Made by a program: the position numbers and the translations under genes
The notes under the pieces: model-generated
Databases searched by the model: none
What the model was told of the DNA's origin: nothing
The model's input: the letters and a program-made list of their open reading frames with translations, nothing else
Shown here: in pieces, positions 14,222 to 25,129 of the stretch
Position numbering within the stretch: the first letter of the stretch is position 1
Layout: each line of letters opens with the position of its first letter
Assembly: GCA_038049695.1 (NCBI GenBank)
Contig: CP142456.1
Coordinates: 16,396,501-16,460,500, forward strand
Reading direction: 5' to 3'
DNA: 64,000 nt
From: Cinnamomum chago
Taxonomy: Eukaryota; Streptophyta; Magnoliopsida; Laurales; Lauraceae

Positions 14222-15589
14222 CTACTCATAGGGTATATATGCCTTGACAGCTCGCCAAAATTTTATAACAATGGCACGATCATTAAAAGCTGCTTTAGTG
14301 TTTTCGGTAATGTGGTGACAATAGTAGCAGTGCCTCGCGCTTGGGATAATGTTGGTTAAAGCTGGGATAAAGCCTTTTTGATGGTCAAACACAATGGTCA
14401 AATTCATAGGACTTTCCAATGTCAGGAATAGATTAGCAAGGAACCACTCCCAACTATCACGGTGCTTAGCTTTGGCGAAGGCATATACTATAGAAAACAA
14501 CCTATGATGGTAATCATAGGTGACAACTAGTAGCAACACATCTGGATACTTGCCCCGAAGGTATGACCCATCAATAGTAATCATTGGCCTCATTGATGAT
14601 AAGAAAGATCATATGCAAGGACCGTAAGTCCATAAGAATCTTCTAAACTTGCCTCCATCTATTGTGGCTATATTAATTACTGTACCTAAATTAGTCATGT
14701 ATAATTCAATGTAGCAAAGGGGAAGGATCTTAAATGACTCCTCCTATGATCCCTTTACCATACGCTTTGCCATCTCTTTTGCTATGTGTGCATTCCTGTA
14801 AGTAATACGAGTACTAAACTCCTTTTGGTATCCATTCATGATCTCTTTCGGCTTCAAGTGGTTATTGAACCGAACTCCGCCCTCAATGAACTCTTCAATA
14901 ATCTTCGAAGACGCCTAAGGATGTGCCATTCCCATCATTAGTTTTGAGCAACAATGCCTTGGGTTATACGTCCATAATTTAAATTCTAGGCTTGAATTCA
15001 TAATAGGAGCATGTATATGCCAAGGATAATTTTCAACTTTGCAATGTGCTATAATTTTGATCATGTTAGTCCTCAAGTGCTTTAGAGTAAAATCATTATA
15101 AATTGAAAACTTCGCTAGAGCTCTTCTGAAATTTTCACAATCAGGAAACAAACGCCCTATCCACTTCTCCCCGTGTTGAGTCCGAACCGATTTTAGTTGT
15201 CAAATCTTCAAGGACCATTGTGTCCTAAAAATTGACATCTAGCATAGCATTTGGATGATTTACTATGTTAAATGGTGTAGCTTCATGTTCATTACCGACC
15301 ATCAAACCAATTGATCCATACACCTGCGTCAAATCCACATTAGCATGGATAGTATCACTTGGCCCTTCTGCCTTTCAACGTCATAATGAGCTCTTGGAGT
15401 ACAATCAGTTGAATGAACATTGTGTGTAGAATAGAAATGGATATCATTATCTTTGAAAAGATCCACAACATGATATTCTCTCACAGGCGTGGGATTTAGA
15501 ATCTCCTTCCCTTCGTGATTTTTTCTCGACCCACTTGAACTGTCTCGACTTTCTCTGTGCATATTCATCCTCTTAACCCTTGAATACAT
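14222..15589 (-). pseudogene. Decayed MuDR-type (MULE) transposase
   Basis: Minus-strand fragments run in the expected order. 15589-15329 is an N-terminal low-complexity region. 15151-14915 matches the MuDR N-terminal DNA-binding region (F.NFRRALAKFSI... then a C....PWHIHA block). 14593-14222 covers the start of the DDE transposase core (MITIDGSYLRGKY and a following LTIVFDHQKGF region). The fragments lie in different frames with unassigned sequence between them. The end of the catalytic domain and the SWIM zinc finger are missing, so the copy is truncated and dead. Terminal repeats were not identified. It is separate from the intact-looking MULE at 18532. Confidence 0.7.
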
Positions 15590-16082
15590 TCATAAAAGTA
15601 AAAAAAAAAAGAAGTAAGGAACTATAATCTCCCTTGTACAAATATAAAAAAAATACAATATAAGCACTTACTAAGAATGTTCTTCACTTTGATTGTTTGC
15701 AACGTCCAGACTCCTATTAAAATATTAGCCCATTTTGATCATTTTCTAATGCCTTCAACATTCCCTTAATATCATTATCATCTTCCAAAGTAACTAATGA
15801 AAACACACGACCATTATGAAGAAGGTATTTCATGCTTACATCCTGAATCTTGATTCAAAACCTCATTGTCAAACATTCTACTGATACAAATAAACATTAG
15901 ATCAATTAGGTAGTATTAGCAACGATAATAAATACGTTTAAACAATGACCGTATAGTTTATACACACTATAAAACAATGCAAACATAGAAATGCTTGTAT
16001 GTATTCTAATGTCTACTTCTATATTTATTTAAAAGGATATACTCAACAAAGAATTAACTTAATCCCATATGATTTCCTCTAG

Positions 16083-16488
16083 GGCACATTTGTGTAGAGG
16101 CAACTTCCATGGAAAGATGAGACTGCCACATCAGCAAATTCCTTGGTTTTTAAATACCTCGGAAAAGGTTTCCTAAGGAAGTTAGAAATTTATGTTTGGT
16201 GCAAAAAGTTTTTCCTCGATGAATTGGTGCTAATGTTGTTTAGTGTGGCTGTAGATTTCTTTAGTGAAAACTACTGGCTGGGTGGGTGGCTGGGTGGGGG
16301 GGTCCGTTTTATGTGGAAATGGACTTTCCATTTCCCCCATAGGAAGTCTATTTACAAGTCTAGGAAGGAAAAAACCAATGTGGCGAAAAAGCAATTCCAT
16401 GAAAAACTACCGCACCAAACACATGAAAAGGAGTTTTCCGCAGAAAACCACCTCCTTTTCTGCGGAAATGGGCTACACAAACGTGCGC
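16083..16488. mobile_element. MITE-like element with inverted ends
   Basis: This 406-bp segment breaks the tandem repeat and is flanked by CTAG on both sides. Its ends are inverted relatives: GGCACATTTGTGTAG at the left, and GCGCACGTTTGTGTAG read inward from the right. No coding capacity is evident. It could be a hAT- or Harbinger-related MITE. The superfamily is not settled because the target duplication length is ambiguous. Confidence 0.55.
16435..16468. repeat. Perfect 13-bp-arm hairpin
   Basis: TTTCCGCAGAAAA and its exact reverse complement are separated by 8 bases inside the MITE-like element. A second palindrome (GGAAATGGA / TCCATTTCC, 3-base loop) lies nearby at about 16314-16334. Confidence 0.8.
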
Positions 16489-17010
16489 CTAGGGTTTGAG
16501 ACAATAGAAAATGAAAATGAATCCACATGTTACGTGTATGCTTTAACCTTCATAGAACAATTCATAAAACAAAGATAATGAACCAAATCTAGGGCATACG
16601 ACAAAAGAAATGAAAATGTCTCCAAGTGGGAGATGTAACTCAAGGTCTTGGGTAAATAATATACCTTGGAACATTGCTAACATATAAATGCTTGTATTGA
16701 TTAATATATGTTTGTGTATTCGACTGCCCAACTTTATATTACTTAAAAAGGATATACTCAAAAAAGGATATACTCAATAAAGAACTTAGCACCATATGAT
16801 TTCTACTAGGTTTGTGACAATAGACTAATGAAAATGGCTCCACATGTTATGCGGATGCTTTAACCTTCATAAAATAATCATAAAACAAACATAATGAAAA
16901 AAAATCAAGGATATAGGACAGATAGAAACAAAAATATCTCAAAATGGAGCATGGGACTGAAGCTCTAGAGTAAATATAATATATGAAAAAATGGTAATGT
17001 GTGCTATGCC

Positions 17011-18531
17011 TACCTCTTTAATAGAGTTCAACTGCCTTTAGAAGAGTATTCAATGTTGGAGAATGAATTTCATTAAAAATGTGCTGGAACGCAACAAATC
17101 ATAAAGGAAAATGGTCGAAGAAAAAGCAGATTCGTCGGGAGTATATAGAGATAAGAGCGACAATATATATCATAGCTTGTAGAAAAAAGGAAAAAAATAG
17201 CTGAAAGATTAGTTCTATTTCATAAAAACTATAGGGGCTTTTTTGGTGCATCGGACATCTGATGTGACTTTTTTTAGTAATTTCCACTTTTCAATTCTAT
17301 TACATGTATTTTTATTTTACTTTCATATAATTGGGAACCATACATTATTTTCAAATCTTTCTCCCATTTGTTTTTTATTATTGGCACATATTAATTATCG
17401 GTAATTTGCAACTTAAATTTGCATTAACTTCTTACTTATATAAAAAATTATATTATTTTATTACTTTTGATCTTCTATTTCTAAACATTGATGCCATCAA
17501 AACTTCAATCACGATCAATTTCATTTTTAGAATACTGACCTCTATCAATTCCATAATGACAAATTCTTATTTCTCAAATTCTGATATATAAAACTAATTC
17601 AAGTGAAGCACCCTTTTAGAAAATCTATAACTGAAAGACTTTTTAAGAGTTCATGTTATATTTTAAAGTGTTTCATAATATTTATAATTAAAATTCTGAT
17701 TGAATTGAAATTTGAGGAAAATCCTCTAAACTTTTTGAGAAGAACTTCCATAGTTCTCTAGCAAAAGAAAAATTTAGAACATAAATTTTTTTATAAGAAT
17801 TTACAAGATAATGGTTAGGCCAAAAAACAATATCACATAGGAATAGCAAGTGTAGCACCCCCACGCCCCCACGCCCTCTTCTTTTTTTTTTTGGAGAGGG
17901 GGGGGGGCGCAAATGCAGCAAGTGTAGGCAACCCCAAGGGAGCAAACGAAGGTTGAGAGCCATCAAGTGCTTGAGTAATATATGCACAAAATTGATGTAG
18001 CAGAGATAAAAATACAAAGGTAGATGTGCTGTAAAATCAAGAAATAAAAATAGAAACAAGCGCTTTAAAAATCATTTAATAGTAATATAGTAGGTGATAA
18101 AATTATAAAAATCCATTTAAATGATTTGGGCGGTTATGCATCGACCATGGTGTTGAAAAAAAATAAAAAAGAAAGAAAAGTTTGGACATTTAGATTGATG
18201 GTCCACATGGAAAAGGGGTATACTGCCTAAGAGGATGTGTGTGTAGATAATAAAAATTTATCTTTGAGTCATGCATCCTATCTTAGAATTTAGCTCAAGA
18301 TGAAGGGAATGGAGATTAAGAATTAATGTAGTAAATCCAAACATAGCTAAACATATCTGGGACTGGGACTGGTCTTGATGATGATGAGGATGATGGTGAT
18401 TAATGTTTTGCATCAACTCCACTGTTAAAAACTCATGTGAACTCATATTTCTTACGTTTTCTTCTCCTTCTACGTCACTCCCATTCACACATACTTACTT
18501 AAACATACACGAAGGCGGTTCAAAAGAAAGA
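17011..18531. other. No recognisable gene; likely displaced upstream region of XPB
   Basis: AT-rich sequence with homopolymer runs and a G-rich tract near 17893-17907. It ends at the target site of the 7-kb MULE. Before that insertion this sequence was continuous with the XPB 5' leader, so native XPB promoter elements may lie here. That is inferred from geometry. No clear TATA box or exon was recognised. Confidence 0.4.
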
Positions 18532-18575
18532 GAGAAATTCTATATGCACCCACTAAGACTCCTGAATACACCCAC
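18532..18575 (+). repeat. MULE left terminal inverted repeat
   Basis: Starts GAGAAATTCTAT. Its inner part TGAATACACCCAC is identical to that of the right end. Confidence 0.85.
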
Positions 18576-19024
18576 TTGCTGAACTCACCACAACCATTCT
18601 AATTTTGGCTTGATTTTACTGAGCTCACCCACCATAATCCCCAAACTGCCCATCCAAGCTCACCATTCGTTCCATTGCCTGAATACATTCCCTCGTTCAG
18701 AGTTTTCAAATTTCTGGCCATTTCGGAGTCGTCGACCTTCTCCACTTCAGATCTCTCACACCCTCGTGGACGGTTGGTGAGCTGCGTTCCTTCTTCTTCG
18801 TCTTCTTCATCAGCAGGGACACTCAAACAGGTGAGAGCCCTTCTTCTTCTTCTTCTTCATAGGTTTATCATTTTCACAAATTTGTTTAGGTTGTAATTTA
18901 TGCATTAGAGAGTATAGTTGTGAGACCTCTGCAACAAATAGGGAAGAAGTCCGTAATGAAAACATGAATAGTTTCGAACTCCAATGTTTTCCATTTTTGA
19001 AAACATGGATAGTTGTTCGCGATC

Positions 19025-19246
19025 TGCTCGGCAGTCCAGAAACGTGCAGGGATTTTATGCACGGTAAGTGTAAACCGTGCAGAACACATATGCACGGTTT
19101 CATATTACAGTGCAAACAGATTTTGCACGGTACCATTTCGCCGTGAAAAAAGAATTTGCACGGTACCATTTCGCCGTGCAAAAAGAATTTGCACGGTACC
19201 ATTTCGCCGTGCAGAACAATGTTGCACTGTCTATTTAAACCGAGCA
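19025..19246. repeat. Palindrome array A: 7 units, 33-bp period
   Basis: Units start at 19025, 19058, 19091, 19124, 19157, 19190 and 19223, an exact 33-bp step. Each unit is 24 bp: a TGCACGG arm, a 10-base loop, a CCGTGCA arm, then a 9-base spacer. Three central units share the loop TACCATTTCG. The outermost arms are the variants TGCTCGG (first) and CCGAGCA (last), reverse complements of each other. The array lies in the presumed first intron (18830-19294) of the PMD gene. Confidence 0.95.
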
Positions 19247-19304
19247 GTACAACAAAATATGATAATCTCTTTTATTGGTTTTCATTTTTAACAGATTGGA
19301 TGAA

Positions 19305-21642
19305 ATGCCGAGAAAACCAGCTCGCCGTATTGGTGCCAGCTCACAGATGACAGGGGGACGGGCCAGTTCTTCTCGCGAGCCATCGAGAGTTCGGACGAAG
19401 ATTGGTGTCTCAAGACCGCGTTCCCGAGGTGCGCGTTCCCGAGGTGTGCATGCGAGTTCTTCGACCGCCGGCCGTCAACGGCCAACTGCGTCTGAACGAA
19501 GACGAAAAGTGCAACAGGATCCACTCCCGGAGCAGGTTGAGGAGCATCTTGACAGTTCATCAGAGGATGATTCCTCAGAGGAGGAGGCACAGCCGTCCAG
19601 TCCCCGTGCATCGGCACCAGGAGAAGAGCATGGTGACAGTTCTTCAGAGGATGATTCCTCTGAGGAGGAGGCACAGCCGTCCAGTCTCCCTGCAGGGGAA
19701 CCAGGGGAGGATGATTCCCATTTCGAGGAGGGACAGCCATCCAGTCCTCCTGCTGCGGCGGCAAGGGAGGGTCCTATCCCCGGCGGTCCGGCCGACCTAT
19801 CTGTCCTTATGAGTTTTAGGACACACGTAGCCTTGTCCATATGGGACGGGGAGGTACAATTGCCTTTTTTAATGTTTTAATTAATCGTTTTTCAAATAAG
19901 ATGTGTTGAAGTCTATAATAACAGATATTAATGAAGATTTATACTTGTAATGTGCAGGAACGTGAGGCACTCAAATGTATCAATCATTGGCGAGGGCTGA
20001 AGGATTGGTACATACCTCAGCCCGGGGATGGGGCCGATATCCATGTTCCTCGGTTTCATGCTATTATAGAAGAGTCTGGATTGGCAGATTTGAAGCGTTT
20101 ATCTTATCGATATATCTCCAGCCCTCTGGTATCCAGTTTTGTAGAGAGGTGGCAGCCCGAGACAAATACCTTCCACATGCTATTTGGTGAGATGACGATC
20201 ACCTTAGATGATGTGGGTACTCTCCTCGGCATCCCAGTAACGGGATTGCCTGTCCACGCATCGACTAGTATGGGATTTACTGATCAAGTAGATTTACTTG
20301 AGCGTGGATTGGGCGTGGATAGGGCATCTGCGTCAGCTGAGTTGAGAGTAGCTCGTGGTGGGGTAGTGAGGATGGCTTGGATCAAACGGGTGTGCGGCGA
20401 GGTGAGTCCTGCATCGTCTGTTGAGCAGGTAGAGTGTGCAGCTAGAGGCTATCTTCTGTATTTGTTAGGCTGCACACTCTTCGCCGATAAGTCAACCACT
20501 CGAGTCCCCATTGCCTACCTACATTTACTGATGGACTTGCCACGGGTCCGTCGTTATGCATGGGGGGCTGCCGCACTTGCATATCTTTATCGCCAATTGG
20601 GGACCGCCACGAGGGCAGACGTGCGACAGATTGCTGGATATCTGGCATTGCTCACGGTAATACATATACATATACATGTTCCATCATAATTGATCCTTTA
20701 AATTGTATAATTAATAATTGGTATCTTTTGCAGTCTTGGGTGTACGAGCACTTCCCATTTACCCGTCCTCCTGCGCAGTGGGGATATACCGCTGGTATGC
20801 CTCAAGCGAGCCGCTGGAATCCTGGACAGGATTCTGGGATTGCGAGGGAGAACATAAAACTGTTGCGTGGGAGGCTGGATGACCTACATCCGAGTCAGGT
20901 GAGCACCCATATGGGGTCCTTGGTATCATGTTGCACTTATTTTTCAATGGACAAATTTTTATTATAATAGTGAGTTCTTTCATTTACTTGCCACAGGTCT
21001 AGTGGGATCCGTATACTGGTGTCAGGGCTCATCATCCATTCCATCAGATATCTTTCTTCTGTGGTTGCTTGAGAGCGCTAGATGTCATTGAACCCTACCA
21101 TCCACATAGGGTTCTCCGACAGTTTGGATATGTACAGACCATCCCACCTGCACCGCTCGCCCCCATTCGTGCGTCTCGGGGATCTACTGCTGGACAATAC
21201 AGGGTCTCTTACGCGTTTCTAGACCAGTACTGGGTTACTTGGGAGGATCATGTATTGTCCTTAGCGCACCGCGGCCATCGAGCGCAACATGCATGGGAGT
21301 GCTCACCCGACTACCTAGTGTGGTTTTTTAGGATTTCACACCCTCGAGTACAGAACCCCCAACGTCATTCCCACTATCACCCTAATGAGGGTGTAGATGA
21401 CCCGACTCCAAGAGTGGTGAGTGTTTGTACTTTATCGAAACATTATGCATCCATTTGTTATACTTATCTTAAGTATTGACACAGTTATTTGTTTCTTACA
21501 GATCACTCGGGCGAGGGACCATCTCCGCGCTACAATTGCACGAACGGAACAGCCTGCAGATTTCTATTACCGGGCACTCCAAACCACCCTCGAGATCCTG
21601 GAGGGCTTGCCAGTGACGTACCGACGACGTACAGATCCATGA
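19305..21642 (+). CDS. Transposon-borne plant mobile domain (PMD) protein
   Basis: Five coding exons: 19305-19853, 19958-20656, 20734-20898, 20997-21416 and 21502-21642. All introns are GT-AG and phase 0, about 657 residues. A non-coding first exon probably ends at 18829 (CAG/GTGAGA), spliced to the acceptor at 19294. The N-terminal 183 residues are basic and then acidic Ser/Glu-rich, with a 28-residue repeat (SSEDDSSEEEAQPSS twice, plus a third weak copy). Exons 2-4 carry the PMD fold: RLSYRYISSPLVSSF, FVERWQPETNTFHM, FGEMTITLDDVGTLLGIP. This is the domain of Arabidopsis MAIN and MAIL1, also common in plant transposons. Its role in transposition is unknown. The second codon of exon 4 is TAG (V*WDPYT), so this copy is probably truncated after the third exon unless read through. 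The start was chosen as the first ATG after the acceptor. Confidence 0.8.
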
Positions 21643-21918
21643 TGGCATGAGGGTTTTTTTGTTTTTTTGTCTTATTCTTTTGTTAAGTCTGTATGGATGG
21701 GAATTTAAAGCATATACTTTAGAGGATGTATGGATGGGTTTATCCATTTTTTCGATGTAAGGAATTTTTTGGATATGTATGGATGGATGGATCACTGCAC
21801 GGATGTATCCATTTTTTTAATGGATGTTTTGAGGAAACACTTTCTTATGTTTGAACTTGTATGTTTTATATGGATATGTATGTTATGTGCATCTGTCCGA
21901 ATAATTGATAAAATACAC

Positions 21919-22074
21919 TGCACGGCCACCATGTTCCGAGCAAATAGTGTGTGCACGGCACTCTATTAAGGTGCAAATAGTTTATGCACGGCAACTTTTT
22001 GCCGTGCATTATATATTTGCACGGAATATGGTTGCCGTGCAGAACAAATTTGCCCAGCCATATTTAACCGAGCA
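21919..22074. repeat. Palindrome array B: 5 units, 33-bp period
   Basis: Units start at 21919, 21952, 21985, 22018 and 22051. Arms are TGCACGG and CCGTGCA with a few changes, and loops are all different. The last arm is the CCGAGCA variant, as in array A. It lies between the stop codons of the two convergent MULE genes. Confidence 0.95.
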
Positions 22075-22219
22075 GTTGTTAATGAAGTAATACCTTCTGT
22101 GGAATATTATTAATGAATTTATACACAACATAAATACATAAAGACCTCATCGAATCCATTGGCATTTCAATACAAAATATGTAATATGTTTGTTTACATC
22201 AAATGGATAGTACACATAA

Positions 22220-25129
22220 TCAATCGCTGTCAAGATTGACTGACTCCTGCGTTGCGACACTGTTTCCAATCAATTCTCTGAATTGTTCGATGCTCTTTGC
22301 ATATGGGAGCTGCCATCCGTCTGCTTCAGGATGGTGGTGTCTATGCCAATTTGTAGCAATGGGAGGCATGGGTGATTCGGGCTTCATGAAGACCTGAACA
22401 AAATGGTTTCCATTGACGAAACCAACCGCGAGCACTTTGTGAGAACTTGATGGAATCGGGGATGATCTCAAAGGCAGGAAAGTAAGGCACTGCTGCAGTG
22501 AAAGAAGGACCAACACAACGTTATAATATGAAGATATTAAGTGACCCATGTCCGGCATTGTCATCCATCGATCAAATGAAGGATTGCTTTCAAAGTAACA
22601 CAATGCGTAATACAACTCCCCAACCCTATCCTCTCCTCCATAGACCTGTGCATAATAATTTTGATACCTCTGCAATTCATTGCTCAAATCCATTCTAACC
22701 TGCATCCATTTATCCTCGCCCAGGCCTAGGAGACCAGCTATCGCTCTGAATCCACAGTTACCATCAGCTGCAACATCCTTAATAGTGTGGATATAGGGGC
22801 CCAAAGACTGAGGAAGCAAATGCATAAACGTACATGACCGAGTGCGACGGACAGTCATTTTCTCCTTATTCTTCGTTGCAACTATATTGTTTAATCTAGC
22901 TGGAACGCTATCTTTTATCGACAGTGCGTATTCAAAATTAGATGGTTCCCGACGCGTAGATCTATCCAACTTCTTTCTTTTCGATGATGACCGACCGCGG
23001 GTATTCAATTTTACGCCTGGTTCGATAAGAGAAGTAGATGAAGGACAACCGAGTTCTCTAAGTTTTCTTAAAATCTGAATTTTATCTTTCTGATCACTAC
23101 TTTGAAATCTCTTACTGATCAACTCGAACTCTGAAGTTGTGGTCAACTCAAGGGCTTCGTTCACCATAGTGGCTTCTAAATTGAGCTTCCGCCAATAGTG
23201 GTGGACACTACTCAGTGGTATATGAGAACCTTCCCTTATGTACTCGGCAATTTCATGTGCACATGGCAAACCATGAGTCCGTCGGATTACGCACCCACAT
23301 GATGTAGAATCTGGACCAATATCACTAGCCCTTAACGACTCATTTAACACTATATCCAAAGCATTCCTTGATAGAAATCCTCTCAATTCACGAAACAGTG
23401 CCGGTTTGAACTTATGTTGCACGGTGTTCAAACTCTTTTCAAAAGAAGCCTTTATTTCTGTAAAAAGCAACTCTAGCAAGGCATGTATAACCTGCCAGGA
23501 CGAATCAAAGCTACAGCTCGATGTGCCTAGGTGTCTCTTTAATTTTGCATGTGCACTCTCAGCTCTGTTAGTAGTGACGTTCCCAAAGTGCATATGCCGA
23601 TCCGTCCATGCAGCCACAAATTGCTCCTTATGCTTATTCAACCATGAGGTCTTCACATAATCAACAGCATGTGGATACCCGCAGTAATTCCGTTCCAAAG
23701 CACTTAGCATTTGCGTGTAGTCGCTTTCAGTTGGAGAGACAACCAACGTGTTCCAACAAGAGATAAATGCAACCCATTTGTCGTTGGTCTCAAAACACTT
23801 CTTACAATTTGCCAAGATGTTCCTAGAAATATGCCACCTGCATAATAAGTTTGCTGCATTCGGAAAAATAACATTTATTGCATTCATCAGCGCTAACTCT
23901 TTGTCTGTGACAATCACACGGGTCGTGATGCATCCATCCATTAATTCCTTAAGCCTCTCCAAAGCCCATCTATAATTGGCCTCCCTCTCTGCTTCAATGT
24001 ACACAAAAGCAACAGAGAACGTCAATTGTGTAGATGTGACACCAACAATCTCAAGCAAGGGAAGTCGATATCTATTAGTCTTGTATGTGGAATCCATTAT
24101 CAAGACTTCTGGAAATGCACGTAATAACTGAATAGATGATGGATGTGCCCAGAATAGGTTCATGATAACATCTGTAGCATCGTTGCTAGTATGATACTCA
24201 ATGTAGTTGTTCTCTTCCAAATGCCTCATGAGTTGCTATATTTGTGATCGACCGGCCATCTCTGTCACCCTAAACTTCTGGCGAGCATTGTAGATACTCT
24301 TAATTGTAGTGGTGTTGTGCACATCCCTTTCCTGCAATGTTCGAAGGATGTTCCTCGGTTTCACCAAACTCTTAGACATATCAATCAAAACGTTGATTTC
24401 TTCCATAGAAAGCCTCCCAGCAAACGAGTGCCCCTCTAGATGCTGTGCGTTTGGATGATTGTGCACCCCACAAACCACTGTTAACATCCAATCGTCATCA
24501 GTTGCCAACTTTCGACCCTTCAAAGCAAAAGGGCAACTACACTTCTTCGTTCCCGTTGCCCTCTTAGGATTTCTCTTCTCGAATACCTTCGATGGACTCC
24601 TGTAACTACCACTTCTCTCACAAGATAAAACGACTCTCGGCTTCCGTCCATCTCCACCAGCATCCGAAGTCTTGATTACAATTACCAAGCCATGTTTCTT
24701 TCCAACATCCCTTGTCCATTGGATTAGGCCCTCTCGACTTCTGAATATCATGTCAGTGGTGAAGACATTTGTAAAATCCAAAAGACACTCACTGGCACCG
24801 GTTGATTCAACCTCCTGCTTATCACAAATTTTTAGATTAGCTATTTATTAATTTTGCACGGTTTATATAGGCGGTGCAAAATTATTCTGCACGGTTTATA
24901 TAGGCGGTGCAAAATTATATTGCACGGTATATATATGCCGTGCAGAATAATTTTGCACTGTATATATAGGCTTTGCAGAACAATTTTGCACGGTATATAT
25001 AGGCCGTGCAATATAATTTTGCACGTCTTATAGAATGCCGTGCAGGACGGGAGAAAACAAAAAAAAACGAACGAAATGAAGTCAAAATGTATATACCTCA
25101 TTTTCGGAGATCGTCAACTGCTTGTCCAT
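22220..25129 (-). CDS. MULE transposase fused to C-terminal OTU cysteine protease
   Basis: Exon 1 is 25129-25097 (11 codons, MDKQLTISENE). Intron 24815-25096 holds array C. Exon 2 runs 24814-22220, giving about 875 residues. Order of domains: a MuDR/FAR1-type zinc-binding N-terminus (LSCERSG, KKCSCPF, GVHNHPN); the DDE core with Asp in LIMDSTYK, Asp in VIVTDKELA and Glu in TNRAESAHAK; a SWIM zinc finger (CGCVIRRTHGLPCAHE); then an OTU domain with the catalytic DGNCGFR motif (about 22741-22780) and the His of NGNHFVQVF (about 22384-22416). OTU enzymes cleave ubiquitin-like conjugates. Here the activity is inferred only from motif conservation. One in-frame TAG (24238-24236) lies at a position where relatives usually have Gln, between the zinc finger and the DDE core. 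All other key residues are present. Confidence 0.85.
24855..25044. repeat. Palindrome array C: 6 units, 33-bp period
   Basis: Units start at 24855, 24888, 24921, 24954, 24987 and 25020. Arms are again TGCACGG / CCGTGCA, but the loops are AT-rich (TTTATATAGG, TATATATAGG). The last unit has an 11-base loop. The array lies inside the first intron (24815-25096) of the transposase gene. Confidence 0.95.

Larger units (their letters stand above)
10054..14222 (+). pseudogene. Decayed hAT-family DNA transposon (transposase remnant)
   Basis: Pieces of one hAT transposase occur in order on the + strand. A BED-type zinc finger lies at about 10200-10370 (AECKYCGKIY, then an IRHRKKCE tail). RNase-H-like core segments lie at 12655-12939 (VIDVTLDNAINN, FQNRCVCHILNL), 13014-13208 and 13295-13621 (FCLAIALDSRLK). 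The C-terminal dimerisation region, related to the family's LDILAWWK...FPVLATMA block, lies at about 13620-13790. Several stops and frame changes interrupt it, so it is inactive. A 1.8-kb solo LTR (10697-12501) splits it after the N-terminal third. A plausible right terminus lies just before 14222 (ACCCATTTGACATCTCTA). The matching left end was not found. Confidence 0.75.
15590..17010. repeat. Tandem duplication (about 315-bp unit), partial copies
   Basis: Blocks at about 15980-16082, 16490-16810 and 16811-17000 share the same order of motifs (AAATGCTTGTAT, AAAAGGATATACTCAA, CCATATGATTTC, then TTTGTGACAATAG, CTTTAACCTTCATA). This indicates a roughly 315-bp direct repeat in two full-length and one partial copy. 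A MITE-like element is inserted at the first junction. No coding content was seen. Confidence 0.6.

Noticed and set aside
18258-18488. His-rich minus-strand ORF (NHHHPHHHQDQSQSQ), possible divergent gene upstream of XPB
   Set aside because: Short, low-complexity, starts at a non-ATG codon, and has no recognisable domain or splice partner.
19013-19291. Reading frames with 11-residue repeats (ICTVPFRRAKR and similar), likewise 24841-25101 on the minus strand
   Set aside because: They are by-products of the 33-bp palindromic arrays, open on both strands because 33 is a multiple of three. They have no credible start or partner exon, and array C lies in an intron.
19288-19840. Minus-strand ORFs opposite PMD exon 1
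   Set aside because: Shadows of the repetitive Ser/Glu coding sequence on the + strand.
19025-22074. CRISPR-like spacing of the palindromic repeats
   Set aside because: Spacers are only 9 bases and similar, the repeats vary, and the context is a plant MULE. This is not a CRISPR array.
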